Shown here in pieces: positions 17,683 through 27,575 of a stretch of DNA of 49,223 nucleotides. Source of the DNA: an uncultured Verrucomicrobia subdivision 3 bacterium. GTDB lineage: Bacteria > Verrucomicrobiota > Verrucomicrobiia > Limisphaerales > UBA11358. Within the stretch, counting starts at the first letter, position 1. Each line of letters opens with the position of its first letter. The stretch spans positions 1 to 49,223 of the forward strand of contig CAIMLG010000279.1 of the NCBI GenBank assembly GCA_903842235.1, given 5' to 3'. The notes under the pieces are model-generated. The model was not told the origin of the DNA. It ran no database searches and worked only from the letters and a program-made list of their open reading frames with translations. The translations under genes and the position numbers were made by a program.

Positions 17683-18639
17683 TCATTGGCAAGCGGCGAA
17701 CTGCGGGTGTTGGCGTAGTCTCTCTGCGGTGGTCGGGGTCAGCGGCGCACAAGAATAAACCGGTTCGCGCAGCGGCTCGGCACTGTGGGAACGCAGCGCG
17801 CGCTCCAGCCAGCGGGCGTTCAGCGGCTCGGCCAGCAACTCCAAGGTATTCGCCGCCACGGTGGTTTCCTCCTTCATTCCCGTCGCGTGGCCGACCCCGA
17901 CGAAAAAGCCGGCGAGCAGCAGCGTGACGCGCAGGATCGTACTGCGGGAATACGTCGGCAGCGCGCAGGCCCGCTGCGGATCCAGCCGTTGAAACAAATG
18001 CGTAAACAGCGGCAGCGTCCACATCGCCGGGTTGCGGGCCGGCGAATAGGCGTCGAACAAAATCGCGTGCGGCCGGGGAATCGAGGTGGCGGCGGGATTG
18101 GCCACCCATGCGGGAAAATCGCCGAGCTGCAATTCCCAATTCACCGATTGCGCGCCATCCTGAAATTCAACCCGGTGGGCGCGGAGGAATTCGGCCAGAG
18201 GATTTTCGTAGCCGCCGAAGTAGCCTAGGTCGGCGGCGTGCTGGAGCGCGAAATCCAACGGCTCGAGCTTGTGATCAAAACTGACGAGGCGGATCTGGCA
18301 GGCGAGGTCGCGCGTGGCGCGCAGGACCGTGAGCGCGTTGGCCGCCGCCCCCAGGCCGACATCCCAGATCACAAATTCACCGGGGTGATTTTGGAGCCGC
18401 TCGCGCAACCGGAGCTGGCGCACATAAAGCGCCTCGGCTTCGGCCACCGGACCGACGACCGGATGAAAGGTCTCGGCATCTTCCAGCGAACGAACGGAAC
18501 AAATCCCGTTGTTCAGGCGGACCAGTTGGAAGCGGGCGGCGGCAGGCACGGGGCAGTTTGGCGCGAAGCGGGGCGGACGAAAAGGAAAACCGGCAACCCG
18601 CCCCAAACGGATTGCCGATTCATCCAATAGCAAACACAA
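17683..18639 (-). CDS. MnmC-type (DUF752) tRNA methyltransferase domain protein
   Basis: A standalone SAM-dependent methyltransferase domain like the one in MnmC, which completes 5-methylaminomethyl-uridine in the tRNA wobble position. Visible signatures are ETFHPVVGPVAEAEALYV, IWDVGLGAAANAL (SAM-binding glycine loop), LFDAYSPARNPAMWT and YSRSTILRVTLLLAGFFVG. The oxidase half of MnmC is absent. No ATG is available near the N-terminus. The TTG at 18639 gives 318 residues, but the first 30 look unlike the family, so the GTG at 18549 (289 residues) is an equally good or better start. It follows the aminotransferase stop directly. Confidence 0.8.
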   Translation of the reverse strand: MCLLLDESAIRLGRVAGFPFRPPRFAPNCPVPAAARFQLVRLNNGICSVRSLEDAETFHPVVGPVAEAEALYVRQLRLRERLQNHPGEFVIWDVGLGAAANALTVLRATRDLACQIRLVSFDHKLEPLDFALQHAADLGYFGGYENPLAEFLRAHRVEFQDGAQSVNWELQLGDFPAWVANPAATSIPRPHAILFDAYSPARNPAMWTLPLFTHLFQRLDPQRACALPTYSRSTILRVTLLLAGFFVGVGHATGMKEETTVAANTLELLAEPLNARWLERALRSHSAEPLREPVYSCAPLTPTTAERLRQHPQFAACQ

Positions 18640-19728
18640 TTAGAGCTGCTTCATCGCTTCGTCGAGCGCGGCGATCAACGGCGTCATACTGGCCACGGTC
18701 TCGTCGCCCATGTTGGAGATGCGGAACGTCGTGCCTTTGATCTTGCCGTAGCCGCCGTCAATCAGGAAACCCTGATCCTTGACCAACTTCTGCAACTTGG
18801 CCACGTCCACAGAGCGGCCACCAGGCCGGGCACCGTTGCTGACGCAGGTGAGGGTAACGGATTCGCAGCCTTTTTCCGGGAATAGGTTAAAACCGTGCTT
18901 GGCCGCCCAATCATGCACCATTTTGTTTGTCTGGAGATGGCGGGCATAGCGGTTTTCCAAGCCTTCGGCAAAGAAATCGTCGAGCTTGGAGGCCAGCGCA
19001 TAGCAATGACCGATGCTCGGGGTGCTCGGCGTCATGCTCAGCTCAGCGTTTTTCTGGAATTCCAGGAAGTCGAAATAATAGCCCCGATCCTTGGCGGTCG
19101 CCGCCTTGGCGAGAGCGGCGGGCGACGCGGCAAACACCGCCGTGCCGGGCGGCAGCGCAAAAGCCTTCTGCGTGCCGGCGAGGAGGACGTCAATGCCGAG
19201 TTCATCAAACTTCAGCGGCACGGCCGTCATGGAACTGACGGCGTCCACGATGAACATGACGTCAGGATATTTTTTCTTCAGCGCGGCAATCTCCGCGAGC
19301 GGGCTCATCACGCCGGTGGAGGTCTCATTATGGATGAGCGTGATCGCGTCGAATTCGCCGGTGGCGAGCTTCCGATCGATGGCCGCGGCGCGGATTGCCG
19401 AACCCCATTCCACTTGGAGCGCCTCGGCCGACTTGCCGCACTTCTTGGAAACATCGAACCATTTATCGGAAAACGCGCCGCACATGCAGTTCAGAACCTT
19501 TTTCTGCACAAGATTGCGCACGGCACCTTCCATCACGCCCCAAGCGGAGGAAGTGGAGAGATAAACCAATTGCTTGGTGGCGAGCAGCATTTGAAGCTGC
19601 GGTTGCATTTTGGCGTAGAGGTCTTTGAACCCCTGGCCGCGATGACCGATCATCGGTGAGCAAAAAGCTTTGAAAGTTTTTTCGCTGACTTCGACGGGTC
19701 CGGGAATGTGTAGTTTGACGTGTGCCAT
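18640..19728 (-). CDS. Class V PLP aminotransferase (alanine-glyoxylate/SerC-like)
   Basis: A 362-residue PLP enzyme. It begins LHIPGPVEVSEKTFKAF and has MIGHRGQGFKDLY. The loop STSSAWGVMEGAVRN comes next, then HNETSTGV, then FIVDAVSSMTAVP with the PLP-binding Asp, and LLAGTQKAFALPPG with the Schiff-base Lys near residue 190. This subfamily covers alanine/serine-glyoxylate aminotransferases and, in some bacteria, a phosphoserine aminotransferase. Which of these it is cannot be settled here. The ATG at 19728 was chosen for the standard N-terminus over the open frame to 19770. Confidence 0.85.
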   Translation of the reverse strand: MAHVKLHIPGPVEVSEKTFKAFCSPMIGHRGQGFKDLYAKMQPQLQMLLATKQLVYLSTSSAWGVMEGAVRNLVQKKVLNCMCGAFSDKWFDVSKKCGKSAEALQVEWGSAIRAAAIDRKLATGEFDAITLIHNETSTGVMSPLAEIAALKKKYPDVMFIVDAVSSMTAVPLKFDELGIDVLLAGTQKAFALPPGTAVFAASPAALAKAATAKDRGYYFDFLEFQKNAELSMTPSTPSIGHCYALASKLDDFFAEGLENRYARHLQTNKMVHDWAAKHGFNLFPEKGCESVTLTCVSNGARPGGRSVDVAKLQKLVKDQGFLIDGGYGKIKGTTFRISNMGDETVASMTPLIAALDEAMKQL

Positions 19729-19796
19729 AAAAATCTGGTGAAATTTTTCACATGGGCGGGGCCAAGGCAAGCCTCGTTTTCAAGCCCCCACCCGGC

Positions 19797-20807
19797 TCAA
19801 CGCTTGACATAGCCGTTCCGCCGAAACCACTGCACGGCATCGGCCAGAGCCTGTTGGGGCGGGGTCTGCGGCAGGCCCAATTCGCGGATGGCTTTGGCGG
19901 GATCATACCACCGCTCGTGCCGGGCCAGGCGCAGTCCGGCCGCAGGCACCCGGGGTGACCGACCAGAGACCCACGCGCCATATTCAAAAACTTCCGCGCA
20001 CCGCTCGGCCAACCAGTGCGGCAGATGCACCCGCGGCGCCGAAATTCCGGTGATCTCCTGGAGGCAGGTCAGGGTCTGTCGCAGCGTCCAGTTGCCATCC
20101 TGACTCGCCAGAAGATAGCGCTCCCCCAGATTCCCTTTTTCCGCCGCCAGAATGTGTCCCGCCACCACGTCGTGAACATGGACCCAATTCAAACCGGTGG
20201 CCATCGAGGCATGCAAACGGCGATTCAGAAAATCAACAATCAACTGACCGGTGGGTGAGGGTTTTAAATCGCCGGGACCGGCCGTAGCGGACGGATTGAC
20301 AATGACGATGGGCAGCCCTTTTTTTCGGAACAATTCCATCGCCACGGCTTCGGCTTGGAATTTCGAGCGCACATAAGCCACGCTCGACTGCTCGGGGGAA
20401 ATCGTCTCTGCCTCCGTTGCCGGCCGGGTGGCCCCGGTTGAAGTCCGGACCTGACCAATGCACGCCGCCGTGCTGGTATGAATAATTTTCCGGCAACCCG
20501 CCCGCCCCGCCGCTTCCAGCACCGTGCGGGTGCCTTCGACATTGGTCTCAAACAGGGCGGCCGAGTGACGGACCCAAAAACGATGCAGGGCGGCAGTATG
20601 AAAGCACCAGTCACAGCCCTCCAGCTCTCGTTCCAACAATTGGCGATCTCGAAGGTCGCCCGTGACCCGGTCCACCTTCAGGCCCAGCAAACCGCGCTCG
20701 TCGGCTCCGGGACGCAACAACGCCTTGACGCGATGACCGCGCGCCAACAACGCCTGGACCAGATTTGAACCAATAAAACCGGAAGCTCCGGTAACAAGAC
20801 ATTTCAT
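19797..20807 (-). CDS. NAD(P)-dependent epimerase/reductase, HpnA or dihydroflavonol-reductase type
   Basis: A 336-residue extended SDR enzyme. It opens with the Rossmann motif MKCLVTGASGFIGSNLV and GDLRD. The catalytic Tyr-Lys is in SVAYVRSKFQAE, and NPSATAGPGDLKPSPTG and WVHVHDVVAGHI follow. These fit the hopanoid-associated HpnA/DFR-like branch. No other hopanoid genes are in view, so the substrate is left open. A TTG at 20813 precedes the ATG at 20807. The aminotransferase follows 68 bp downstream on the same strand. Confidence 0.85.
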   Translation of the reverse strand: MKCLVTGASGFIGSNLVQALLARGHRVKALLRPGADERGLLGLKVDRVTGDLRDRQLLERELEGCDWCFHTAALHRFWVRHSAALFETNVEGTRTVLEAAGRAGCRKIIHTSTAACIGQVRTSTGATRPATEAETISPEQSSVAYVRSKFQAEAVAMELFRKKGLPIVIVNPSATAGPGDLKPSPTGQLIVDFLNRRLHASMATGLNWVHVHDVVAGHILAAEKGNLGERYLLASQDGNWTLRQTLTCLQEITGISAPRVHLPHWLAERCAEVFEYGAWVSGRSPRVPAAGLRLARHERWYDPAKAIRELGLPQTPPQQALADAVQWFRRNGYVKR

Positions 20808-20813
20808 TGCCAA

Positions 20814-21198
20814 CTCTTTCGCCCGCTCAATCTACCGTCAAAGGCAGGGCATATTCCACCAATATTATATAGCCGCGGGGCGCCGGTTGCGCAATAAGCC
20901 GTGGTCCGGAGTGGGCCAAATCTGATTTTAGCCTTGGATCGCCGACGCAGCTAAGCAAAAAAATTGGCTGGACGGGACATTGCTAAGGGGTAGGCGCAAT
21001 TCATGCATGGGCCTCCGGCCCGGCGCCAACGGTGTCGCCGGCGTAAAGACGGTTCGCTCCCAAATACGACAATGGCCAGCCAAACGGTAGTGAGGTCGTT
21101 AAACGAAGTTGGATCGGATGTTCCATGAATTCAAAAGCACCCTTCAACCGAACTAACGGGCAGTTCACTCAGCAGCAAGGTTAAGTTGATTTAACGGG
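20814..21198. other. Gene-free intergenic region
   Basis: About 385 bp with no supported gene on either strand. The only structure I see is a distant pair TTGGCTGG near 20965 and CCAGCCAA near 21072. The region lies upstream of the HpnA-like gene and downstream of the sulfatase, both on the minus strand. Confidence 0.4.
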
Positions 21199-22611
21199 TT
21201 ATTTTGGGAGCGTCTGCCACCAGGCGATGAGCTGGTCGGCCATGGAATTGGCCAAGGTGCCCTGACTGGCAGACACATCGGTGGTTTCGAAGGGATCGGT
21301 GCCGAGATTATAGAGTTCCACCGTGCTTTTGGTGTAATCCGTCAGCACCTTCCAGTCACCCACGCGCAACGCCAAGGGCGGCGCATGGTCATAGGTGCCA
21401 GCGGCTGGGCCCGCATCATTGATAAACCACCAATAAAGCGGCTGGGTTCGTATTTTGGCCTGGCCCAAATAGGCCGCACTCATGTCTTGGCCATCCGGGA
21501 TGTAGTTGACCGGCAGACTGGTTTGCGTGAGCGCGCACAGCGTGGGCACCAAGTCCACCGCCCCCAGCACCGTTTGCGTGTTGGTCGTCTGCGCCGGCAC
21601 ATGGCCCGGCCAGCGCACCATGAAAGGTTCCCGGATGCCGCCTTCGTGCAAACTGCCCTTTAACCCCCGCAACCCACCGTTGCGGGCCAGATAAAAGGGA
21701 GCCGAGCCGGTGCCCGGAGCCCCGTTGTCGCTGCTAAGCACTACGATGGTGTTAGAGGCCAGCCCAAGGTTATCCAAGGTCGCCAGAAAACGACCAACTT
21801 GCACATCCAGATTGGCCAGCACGGCATAGAACTTCTGTTCGCTCACGTTGGTAGTAGCGCTGGCATACTTTTGCCACGTGCCCGCCGCCGGATACCAACC
21901 GGTGTGAACGTCGTTGAACCAGAGATCGATATAAAACGGCTCGTTGGTGTGCGCGGTGATGAAAGAGATCGCCCCATTGACCTGATTGGCGGCGGACTGC
22001 GCTTTGGGCATCCATTGCAAAACTCCCTGCTGCAACAAGGCGCTGGCCGTGGACAAGGATTCTTCGTTATAGGCCAAGCGATTGCCCAGACCTTCAAAGG
22101 CCACCAGCGAATCGTCATAGCCATAGGCTTCCGGCAGCGGTGCATCATCCACATCCCGCCCGGCGCCCATGTGCCATTTACCGAAGTGCCCCACCGCATA
22201 GCCCCCGGCCTTGAGCGCCCGCGCCATCGTCGGCAACTGCGGATCCGCAAAGTCCGCCATATTGCGGGTGCGATTGGCGGCTTTGTTATTCAAGAACGAG
22301 TTGATGCGCCAGTGCCCCGGATAAGAGCCGGAAAGCAACGCCGTGCGCGAGGGCGAGCAAATCGGCGCCGCCGAATAATACTGGGTAAAACGCGTGCCCT
22401 GGGAGGCCAAGCGGTCAATGTTGGTGGTGATCACGACCGGCGGGACGAAGGTCTGATAACAACTGAGGTCGGCATAGCCCATGTCATCAATGAGGATAAA
22501 GACGATATTGGGCTTATTGGTCTGGGCGGCGGACGCAGGGGCAGCCAGGAACAGCGGCCAGACCAGACTCAACAAAATCAAAACCGAACGAGAGGAATTT
22601 GGGAGTTTCAT
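21199..22611 (-). CDS. Exported arylsulfatase-family sulfatase
   Basis: A 470-residue sulfatase (S1 family) with a Sec signal peptide ending APASA-A near residue 29. Metal ligands lie in IVFILIDDMGYADLS. The formylglycine site C85-S-P-S-R is in PICSPSRTALLSG, with GHFGKWHMG further on and VLSSDNGAPG for the second metal half. It hydrolyses a sulfate ester, probably on a polysaccharide (inference). It starts 6 bp after the stop of the SUMF1-domain gene, so the two are co-transcribed. Confidence 0.93.
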   Translation of the reverse strand: MKLPNSSRSVLILLSLVWPLFLAAPASAAQTNKPNIVFILIDDMGYADLSCYQTFVPPVVITTNIDRLASQGTRFTQYYSAAPICSPSRTALLSGSYPGHWRINSFLNNKAANRTRNMADFADPQLPTMARALKAGGYAVGHFGKWHMGAGRDVDDAPLPEAYGYDDSLVAFEGLGNRLAYNEESLSTASALLQQGVLQWMPKAQSAANQVNGAISFITAHTNEPFYIDLWFNDVHTGWYPAAGTWQKYASATTNVSEQKFYAVLANLDVQVGRFLATLDNLGLASNTIVVLSSDNGAPGTGSAPFYLARNGGLRGLKGSLHEGGIREPFMVRWPGHVPAQTTNTQTVLGAVDLVPTLCALTQTSLPVNYIPDGQDMSAAYLGQAKIRTQPLYWWFINDAGPAAGTYDHAPPLALRVGDWKVLTDYTKSTVELYNLGTDPFETTDVSASQGTLANSMADQLIAWWQTLPK

Positions 22612-22617
22612 TAAAGC

Positions 22618-25600
22618 TCAGGGAGTAAGGGTGAAAACGGCGGAGGCAGCCGAGACCAGCGGGTTGCCGGCTGGCAACGCCACGCGGAAACCAAAATGGC
22701 CCATGGCAAAACGCGGCGGGGCGTCGGCTCGGTTGGCCACCCGGCTTTTCCAAGCATTGTCCACGCCGCTGCCGCCGCGATAGACCCGATCGCCGCCCCA
22801 GGAGGCGGAGGTGGGGCCGTGGGTATTGGCACTGGTCGCCAAGCTGTCCGCATACCAGGCGTCGCCGTAATAATCCCAGCACCACACCCAGGTGTTGCCC
22901 ACCATGTCGTAAAGGCCGTAACCCGTCGGCGGAAAACTGCCCACCGGCCGGGTGTTGGGGAACTGCGGCGCCAGCGGATGGGGTCCGGACGTCCCGTTCA
23001 CATCAAAACTTTCAAAGGTCGTGCTCCAATAATTGGCCTGCGCTTCATTGATGGTGTCACCCCAGGGAAACCGCTGGCTGGCTTGCCCGCCCCGCGCGGC
23101 TTTTTCCCACTCCGCTTCCGACAATAACCGGTAACCGGCACCGGTCCAGCGCACCTTGGCTTCCGCCAGATCCACCTGGCCGGTCCGGTAAACCGTGGTC
23201 CAGGCGTTATTCAGAAAATAGGCCGGCGGCAACCCTTCCATTTCCGACCGCGCATTGCACCATTTGACGGCGTCATACCAGCTGACTTGTTGCACGGGGA
23301 AACGGTCACCGGGAGCAATCGCCGGACTGTCGAAACTATAACCATGGTTAGTGGCCCAGAGGGCAACGGCATCCCACAGCCCTTTGGTGACCGCCCAACG
23401 CTCCGCATAGAAATCATCGAGATAAACCGCATGCACCGGCGCTTCGCACGCCAGGCCGTCCGGCGACTCGGTATTGCCCATATCGAAAGTTCCTGCGGGA
23501 ACCAAGGCCAGGTTCGTGCCAACCGGCGACCGGTCGGCGATGACCTTGACGCAGACATATGTGGCGGATGCCCCGGGCCAATCTGCACCAACATTCCAGA
23601 CGAGGTGAAGATTTGTCCCCGGGCTGATCCCGGGACCGACATCGCCGCTGAAACTGGCGGCGGCGGCGTTGTAGGTCAGGCCGCCATTGGTCGAGACCAG
23701 CACCGAAATCGAGGCGTAAGCGCCATACCAATCCGTCAGTTGATAGGCAATATCCACCAAGTTGGTGCCCGGGCGCTGGCTGGCGGTGACCTGACTGACG
23801 CTCAAGCCGGACTGGGTGGGTTGTTCAATGCGGTAATAGCCGGCCCCCGCGTCAGGTGCCAGGGCCACCACCGTAGTCGTATTGGTCCCCGGGGCCATCA
23901 TATTCGTCACTAATCCCCACGCCGACGCGTTCAGATCGCGCTTCTTCAAAACATTGTAGTTGGTGTTTTTTTGACTGAGCCAGGTCAGGATTAATCCATC
24001 TTGGGTCATTTGACTGAAAAGAATATTCGGGGGCGGCCCCGCCAAGCCGGGCGCATTGGTAAAGCCGAGGGAGATCAGGGAAAAATCGTCATAGGTAACC
24101 GGCCCGCTGCTGGGGGCAACGTCAAAAAAAACATAGCGGTTGGGTCCCGAAAACCGCCAGCCATTCGGCAGGTCGGCGTCGGCGTCGGTATCATAAATCC
24201 AATTGGTGCCCCCGTTAACGGAAACCTGAATCCGCGAACTGAACGCGCCCGTCTCGGCGCCGGCATCCGTCACGCGCAGGAGCAAGGCGACCTCGTTGGG
24301 ATAAACCCCCACCGTGCCAATGGCGGCGTTGAGGGCGCTGCCCAACCCGCTCGATCCGGTCGCAATCCTTTTTTGAAGCGTATAGGTGCTGCTGCCGGTG
24401 TTGGTCCGGTAGATTTGCAGCCCAAAATCCCACACGCCCGACGTGCCCGACGCGGAACTGATGGCAAAGGAACAACGCTGATCCGCCGCCACCGTGGCGT
24501 TGGCCAGATTGACGCTCAGGTCATACACCAACGGCTGCAATGGAGTCGCCGAAGGTATTGCCAAATCCGGCGCAAAATCATAAGCCCCGCTCCCGGAAGA
24601 AAAGGTCAATGTTGAAGAGCCGACACTCGAAAGCGCCACCGCTAACTTTGTATTGTTGGTAATATAATGGGAGGTGTCGGGCTTGGTGCCAAAGGCTTTG
24701 AGGTAAAACAGATTCGTCGCCGCGGATCCGATTAGGCGTGTGACCGGGGGATTAATGCCGGAGTTCAGACCGCTGCCCAATGCAAATCCGGAACCCGTCC
24801 CGGTGACGTCGTAGGAATCTGAAAGAATTACCTTTCGGTTGTCCGGCGGCGGCGTCACCCCTTTCAACGTCATCGTGAAGTTGTCATAAGTGACGGGGCC
24901 GGATGAAGGCGCAACGTCCCAAAAAACATACCGGTTCAAGCTCCCAAACCGCCAGCCATTCGGCAGGTCCGCGTCCCCTAACGAATCGTAAATCCACGTG
25001 ACGCCCCCATCCACCGACACCTGCACCCGCGAGTGATAATTCGCCCCACTCTCTGCCCCGGCATCCGTCACCCGGATCAAGAACGCGACCTCGTTCGAAT
25101 ACGTGCCCACCGTCCCAATCATATTGTTGATCGCCGTTACCCCGCCGGCACTCGTTCCGATCCGCTTCTGCAGCGTATAAAATGAATCCGTGGTATTCGC
25201 GTGGTAAATCTGAATCCCCAAATCCCAGACCCCCGACTGGCCCGAGACCGAGCTGATCGCAAACGAACACCGCTGATTGCTGGCCGACGCATTCGCCATG
25301 TTGATCGTCAAATCATAAACCACGGGCAATGCGGGCGTGGCGGATGCCACGTTCAGGGCTGGGCCGAAATCAAACACCCCGGTCCCATTGGTGGTCAGCG
25401 AAATGGTCGAAGCATTTGCAATGGGCGCAATCGCCAGCTTGGCGCTGTTGGTGAGATAATGGGCCGAGGCCGCCTTGGTGCCAAACGCCTCGTAGTAACG
25501 CAAGTTGGCCGCCGACAAGCCGGTCATCCGCGTGGCCGGCGGATTGATCCCCGAGTTGGCCCCGTTGCCAAGCGCAAACCCGGTGCCCGAATTGGCCGCA

Positions 25601-25704
25601 TTATATTGGTCGCTGATAATGATCGTCTGCGCCGAGGCCAACCCGCCACCGAGCGCCGCCAGCAACAAAATCAGCTGGCCGGCGAAATAAAGCAATCGTT
25701 TCAA
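22618..25704 (-). CDS. Large exported protein with two repeated N-terminal domains and a C-terminal SUMF1/FGE-like domain
   Basis: About 1028 residues. A signal peptide (KRLLYFAGQLILLLAALGG, ending ASA-Q) is followed by two homologous domains of about 250 residues, each starting I.SD.Y......GFALG.G.NSGINPP.TR. A Y.V.KKRDLN.S.W...YYRI module and an Ig-like segment come next. The SUMF1 domain (about 741-1020) has VPAGTFDMG, RLLSEAEWEKAARGG, GLYDMVGNTWVW and YRGGSGVDN...GHFGFRVA. Formylglycine-generating enzyme needs a pair of cysteines in the GGS region; none is present there, so this is probably not an FGE catalyst. The start is uncertain: no ATG is available. TTG at 25704 puts a signal peptide first, while GTG at 25833 gives 1071 residues. 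Promoter-like TGATAATTATAGT near 25780 supports the shorter form. Confidence 0.8.
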   Translation of the reverse strand: MKRLLYFAGQLILLLAALGGGLASAQTIIISDQYNAANSGTGFALGNGANSGINPPATRMTGLSAANLRYYEAFGTKAASAHYLTNSAKLAIAPIANASTISLTTNGTGVFDFGPALNVASATPALPVVYDLTINMANASASNQRCSFAISSVSGQSGVWDLGIQIYHANTTDSFYTLQKRIGTSAGGVTAINNMIGTVGTYSNEVAFLIRVTDAGAESGANYHSRVQVSVDGGVTWIYDSLGDADLPNGWRFGSLNRYVFWDVAPSSGPVTYDNFTMTLKGVTPPPDNRKVILSDSYDVTGTGSGFALGSGLNSGINPPVTRLIGSAATNLFYLKAFGTKPDTSHYITNNTKLAVALSSVGSSTLTFSSGSGAYDFAPDLAIPSATPLQPLVYDLSVNLANATVAADQRCSFAISSASGTSGVWDFGLQIYRTNTGSSTYTLQKRIATGSSGLGSALNAAIGTVGVYPNEVALLLRVTDAGAETGAFSSRIQVSVNGGTNWIYDTDADADLPNGWRFSGPNRYVFFDVAPSSGPVTYDDFSLISLGFTNAPGLAGPPPNILFSQMTQDGLILTWLSQKNTNYNVLKKRDLNASAWGLVTNMMAPGTNTTTVVALAPDAGAGYYRIEQPTQSGLSVSQVTASQRPGTNLVDIAYQLTDWYGAYASISVLVSTNGGLTYNAAAASFSGDVGPGISPGTNLHLVWNVGADWPGASATYVCVKVIADRSPVGTNLALVPAGTFDMGNTESPDGLACEAPVHAVYLDDFYAERWAVTKGLWDAVALWATNHGYSFDSPAIAPGDRFPVQQVSWYDAVKWCNARSEMEGLPPAYFLNNAWTTVYRTGQVDLAEAKVRWTGAGYRLLSEAEWEKAARGGQASQRFPWGDTINEAQANYWSTTFESFDVNGTSGPHPLAPQFPNTRPVGSFPPTGYGLYDMVGNTWVWCWDYYGDAWYADSLATSANTHGPTSASWGGDRVYRGGSGVDNAWKSRVANRADAPPRFAMGHFGFRVALPAGNPLVSAASAVFTLTP

Positions 25705-25810
25705 GGTGTGTTTCGAGGGATTGAGGTTTAGCCGGCCAAGAGCGCGGCTTTTGAAAATCAGGTAGATGTAATTGATCACTATAATTATCAGGGCAATTGC
25801 CTTCTGAACA

Positions 25811-25829
25811 CCCCCCAAAATGAGGGGGG
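25811..25829. repeat. C6/G6 inverted repeat upstream of the SUMF1-domain gene
   Basis: CCCCCC (25811-25816) and GGGGGG (25824-25829) flank AAAATGA. It is about 110 bp before the preferred start at 25704. It could be an operator or a repeat end; no T-run makes it a terminator. Confidence 0.5.
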
Positions 25830-25833
25830 ACAC

Positions 25834-26321
25834 TTTCGCCGGACCTTAAATCATTAATCCCGCAGCGTTCCTGACAGTGTGCGTCAAGGTCGGAAAAAAT
25901 GGTTTTGAGTCAGGTTGTGGATACAACATAAGCCAAAGCGACGAGGCGCGCTAGAGCATTTCCCACAAAGCGGGAGCGATGGCTGAGGCTCTGAGTCCGA
26001 TTCCGCCCCGTTTGACTTTCCAAGCCCTGCGAGCAGGATGTCCGCTCCAGCCGCTGCGCAGGCGGAGCCGTGAGGGTTTTCAAACCTGCACCTCACAGAG
26101 GCCTCGCCAAAAAACGAAAATCCTCGCTGCGCATCACTAGCGCATATCCGTCAGGGCTAGTTCAGCAGACTAGCCTCACATTCCAAGCAAAACCCATCAG
26201 TCGCTCCAAGGAGGCAGTGCGACAAATCAGGCGCGGCGCGCGGCGGCCAGCCGCAAAAAGCGTCCTGAAAGTTGCCGGGTTCTATGCTATGCTGGTCGGT
26301 CTTAAACCACCTGACCTAATT
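25834..26321. other. Gene-free region between divergent SUMF1-domain and SOD genes
   Basis: About 490 bp. The open frames here (for example minus 25884-26096) show no recognisable motif. The SOD promoter must lie in the last part; TATGCTATGCTGG near 26283 is a possible -10 area, without a convincing -35. Confidence 0.4.
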
Positions 26322-27050
26322 ATGATCACCCGTCGCCAAGCCATTAAAACCACCGCGCTCGCCACGGCGGCACTCGCTACCTGGCCCAGCGTCCACGCCC
26401 AGACCAATGCGGCGGCGCTCGCCACCCGCCCCTTGAGCCCATTCACGCTGCCGCCGCTGCCTTACGCCGTCGATGCGCTGGAACCGTTCATTGACGCGCA
26501 GACGATGCAGATCCACCACGACAAGCATCACGCGGCGTATGTGGCGAATTTGAACAAGGCGGCGGCTAATTTGGTGGGAATAGATGTCGCTGGACCATTG
26601 ACCGTTGAATTTTTATTGCAGCATCTGTCCAACCTACCTGAACAAGCCCGCCCCGCCGTCCGCAATCACGGCGGCGGCCATTACAACCATTCCCTCTTCT
26701 GGCAGATGATGAAGAAAAATGGCGGCGGGGAACCGACCGGCGAGCTGGCCAAAGCAATGGACACGGCGTTTGGCAGTTTCAGCGCGTTTCAGGCGGGTTT
26801 GACGCATGCCGCGCTCGGCCAGTTCGGCAGCGGCTGGGCGTGGCTGGTGGCAGACGGCAAACAATTAAAAATCGAAGCCACCGCCAATCAGGACACGCCC
26901 TTGAGCACGGGCCGGACGCCGCTGCTGGGCGTGGATGTCTGGGAGCACGCCTACTATCTGAAATACCAGAACAAGCGCACCGAATACCTCACCGCGTGGT
27001 TCAACGCGGTCAACTGGGACTTCGTGGCCGCGCGCTTCGCCCAGCTCTGA
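26322..27050 (+). CDS. sodA: Exported Mn/Fe superoxide dismutase, Mn-type signatures
   Basis: A 242-residue superoxide dismutase with a twin-arginine leader ([19 protein letters not shown]), so it is probably folded in the cytoplasm and exported to the periplasm. It converts superoxide to oxygen and peroxide. Metal ligands sit in [22 protein letters not shown] and [15 protein letters not shown]. The GGGH...NHSLFW and [14 protein letters not shown] patterns favour manganese. An open frame extends upstream to 26070, but the ATG at 26322 starts the leader. It converges with queD (stops 6 bp apart). Confidence 0.95.
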   Translation: MITRRQAIKTTALATAALATWPSVHAQTNAAALATRPLSPFTLPPLPYAVDALEPFIDAQTMQIHHDKHHAAYVANLNKAAANLVGIDVAGPLTVEFLLQHLSNLPEQARPAVRNHGGGHYNHSLFWQMMKKNGGGEPTGELAKAMDTAFGSFSAFQAGLTHAALGQFGSGWAWLVADGKQLKIEATANQDTPLSTGRTPLLGVDVWEHAYYLKYQNKRTEYLTAWFNAVNWDFVAARFAQL

Positions 27051-27056
27051 GCGAGC

Positions 27057-27419
27057 TCATTCCCCGCGATACACCGCCCGCGCCGTGCAAGTCTCCGCCA
27101 CAACGATTTCCGTGAGCAGCGGCAACTTGGGCTTCAGCTTCTGCCAGATCCAAACGGCGACGACTTCGCTGGTAGGATTTTCCAAGCCGGGAATCTCGTT
27201 GAGGTAATAGTGATCCAGCTTTTCCCAGATGGGCTTGAAGGCCGCCGTGATGTCGGCGTAATCCATCAGCCAGCCCAGCTTGGGATCGCATTCGCCCGCC
27301 ACCACAATCTCCACGCTGAAGCTGTGGCCATGCAGCCGCCGGCATTTGTGCGGCTTCGGCAATAGCGGCAGCAAATGCGCCGCCTCAAACTGAAACGATT
27401 TGCGTAATTCCATTTTCAT
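27057..27419 (-). CDS. queD: QueD/6-pyruvoyl-tetrahydropterin synthase family protein
   Basis: A 120-residue 6-carboxy-tetrahydropterin synthase homologue of the queuosine pathway. Zinc histidines are in FEAAHLLP and [10 protein letters not shown]. The catalytic cysteine precedes them in HKCRRLHGH, and the C-terminal Glu is in [11 protein letters not shown]. Other visible elements are GWLMDYADI and [12 protein letters not shown]. The frame is open to 27515, but the upstream part overlaps a dispersed repeat, so the ATG at 27419 was chosen (27413 is also possible). No other queuosine genes are in the window. Confidence 0.9.
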   Translation of the reverse strand: MKMELRKSFQFEAAHLLPLLPKPHKCRRLHGHSFSVEIVVAGECDPKLGWLMDYADITAAFKPIWEKLDHYYLNEIPGLENPTSEVVAVWIWQKLKPKLPLLTEIVVAETCTARAVYRGE

Positions 27420-27429
27420 AAAACTTTCT

Positions 27430-27461
27430 AACCACGGAGGGACACGGATTAACACGGATGG
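27430..27461 (+). repeat. Dispersed ACCACGGATTAACACGGATG-type repeat, copy a
   Basis: AACCACGGAGGGACACGG followed by ATTAACACGGATG. The inverse copy lies at 27576-27607, so the two enclose the queD leader to LuxC-like gene interval. Such CACGGATTAACACGGAT units are scattered in many PVC-group genomes (from memory). Confidence 0.6.
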
Positions 27462-27575
27462 GGAAAACAAATCCGACTGCCGAAACGGAAAACCGGCGGG
27501 GACGAATGCGCGCAACGGAGCGGTTCATGCCTGCCCGCTTCGGAGTTCGGGGCAAATATGCCGCTCAGCTTTTTA

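Noticed and set aside
25811..25829. C6/G6 inverted repeat as an insertion-sequence end
   Set aside because: No matching second end, target duplication or transposase is visible nearby.
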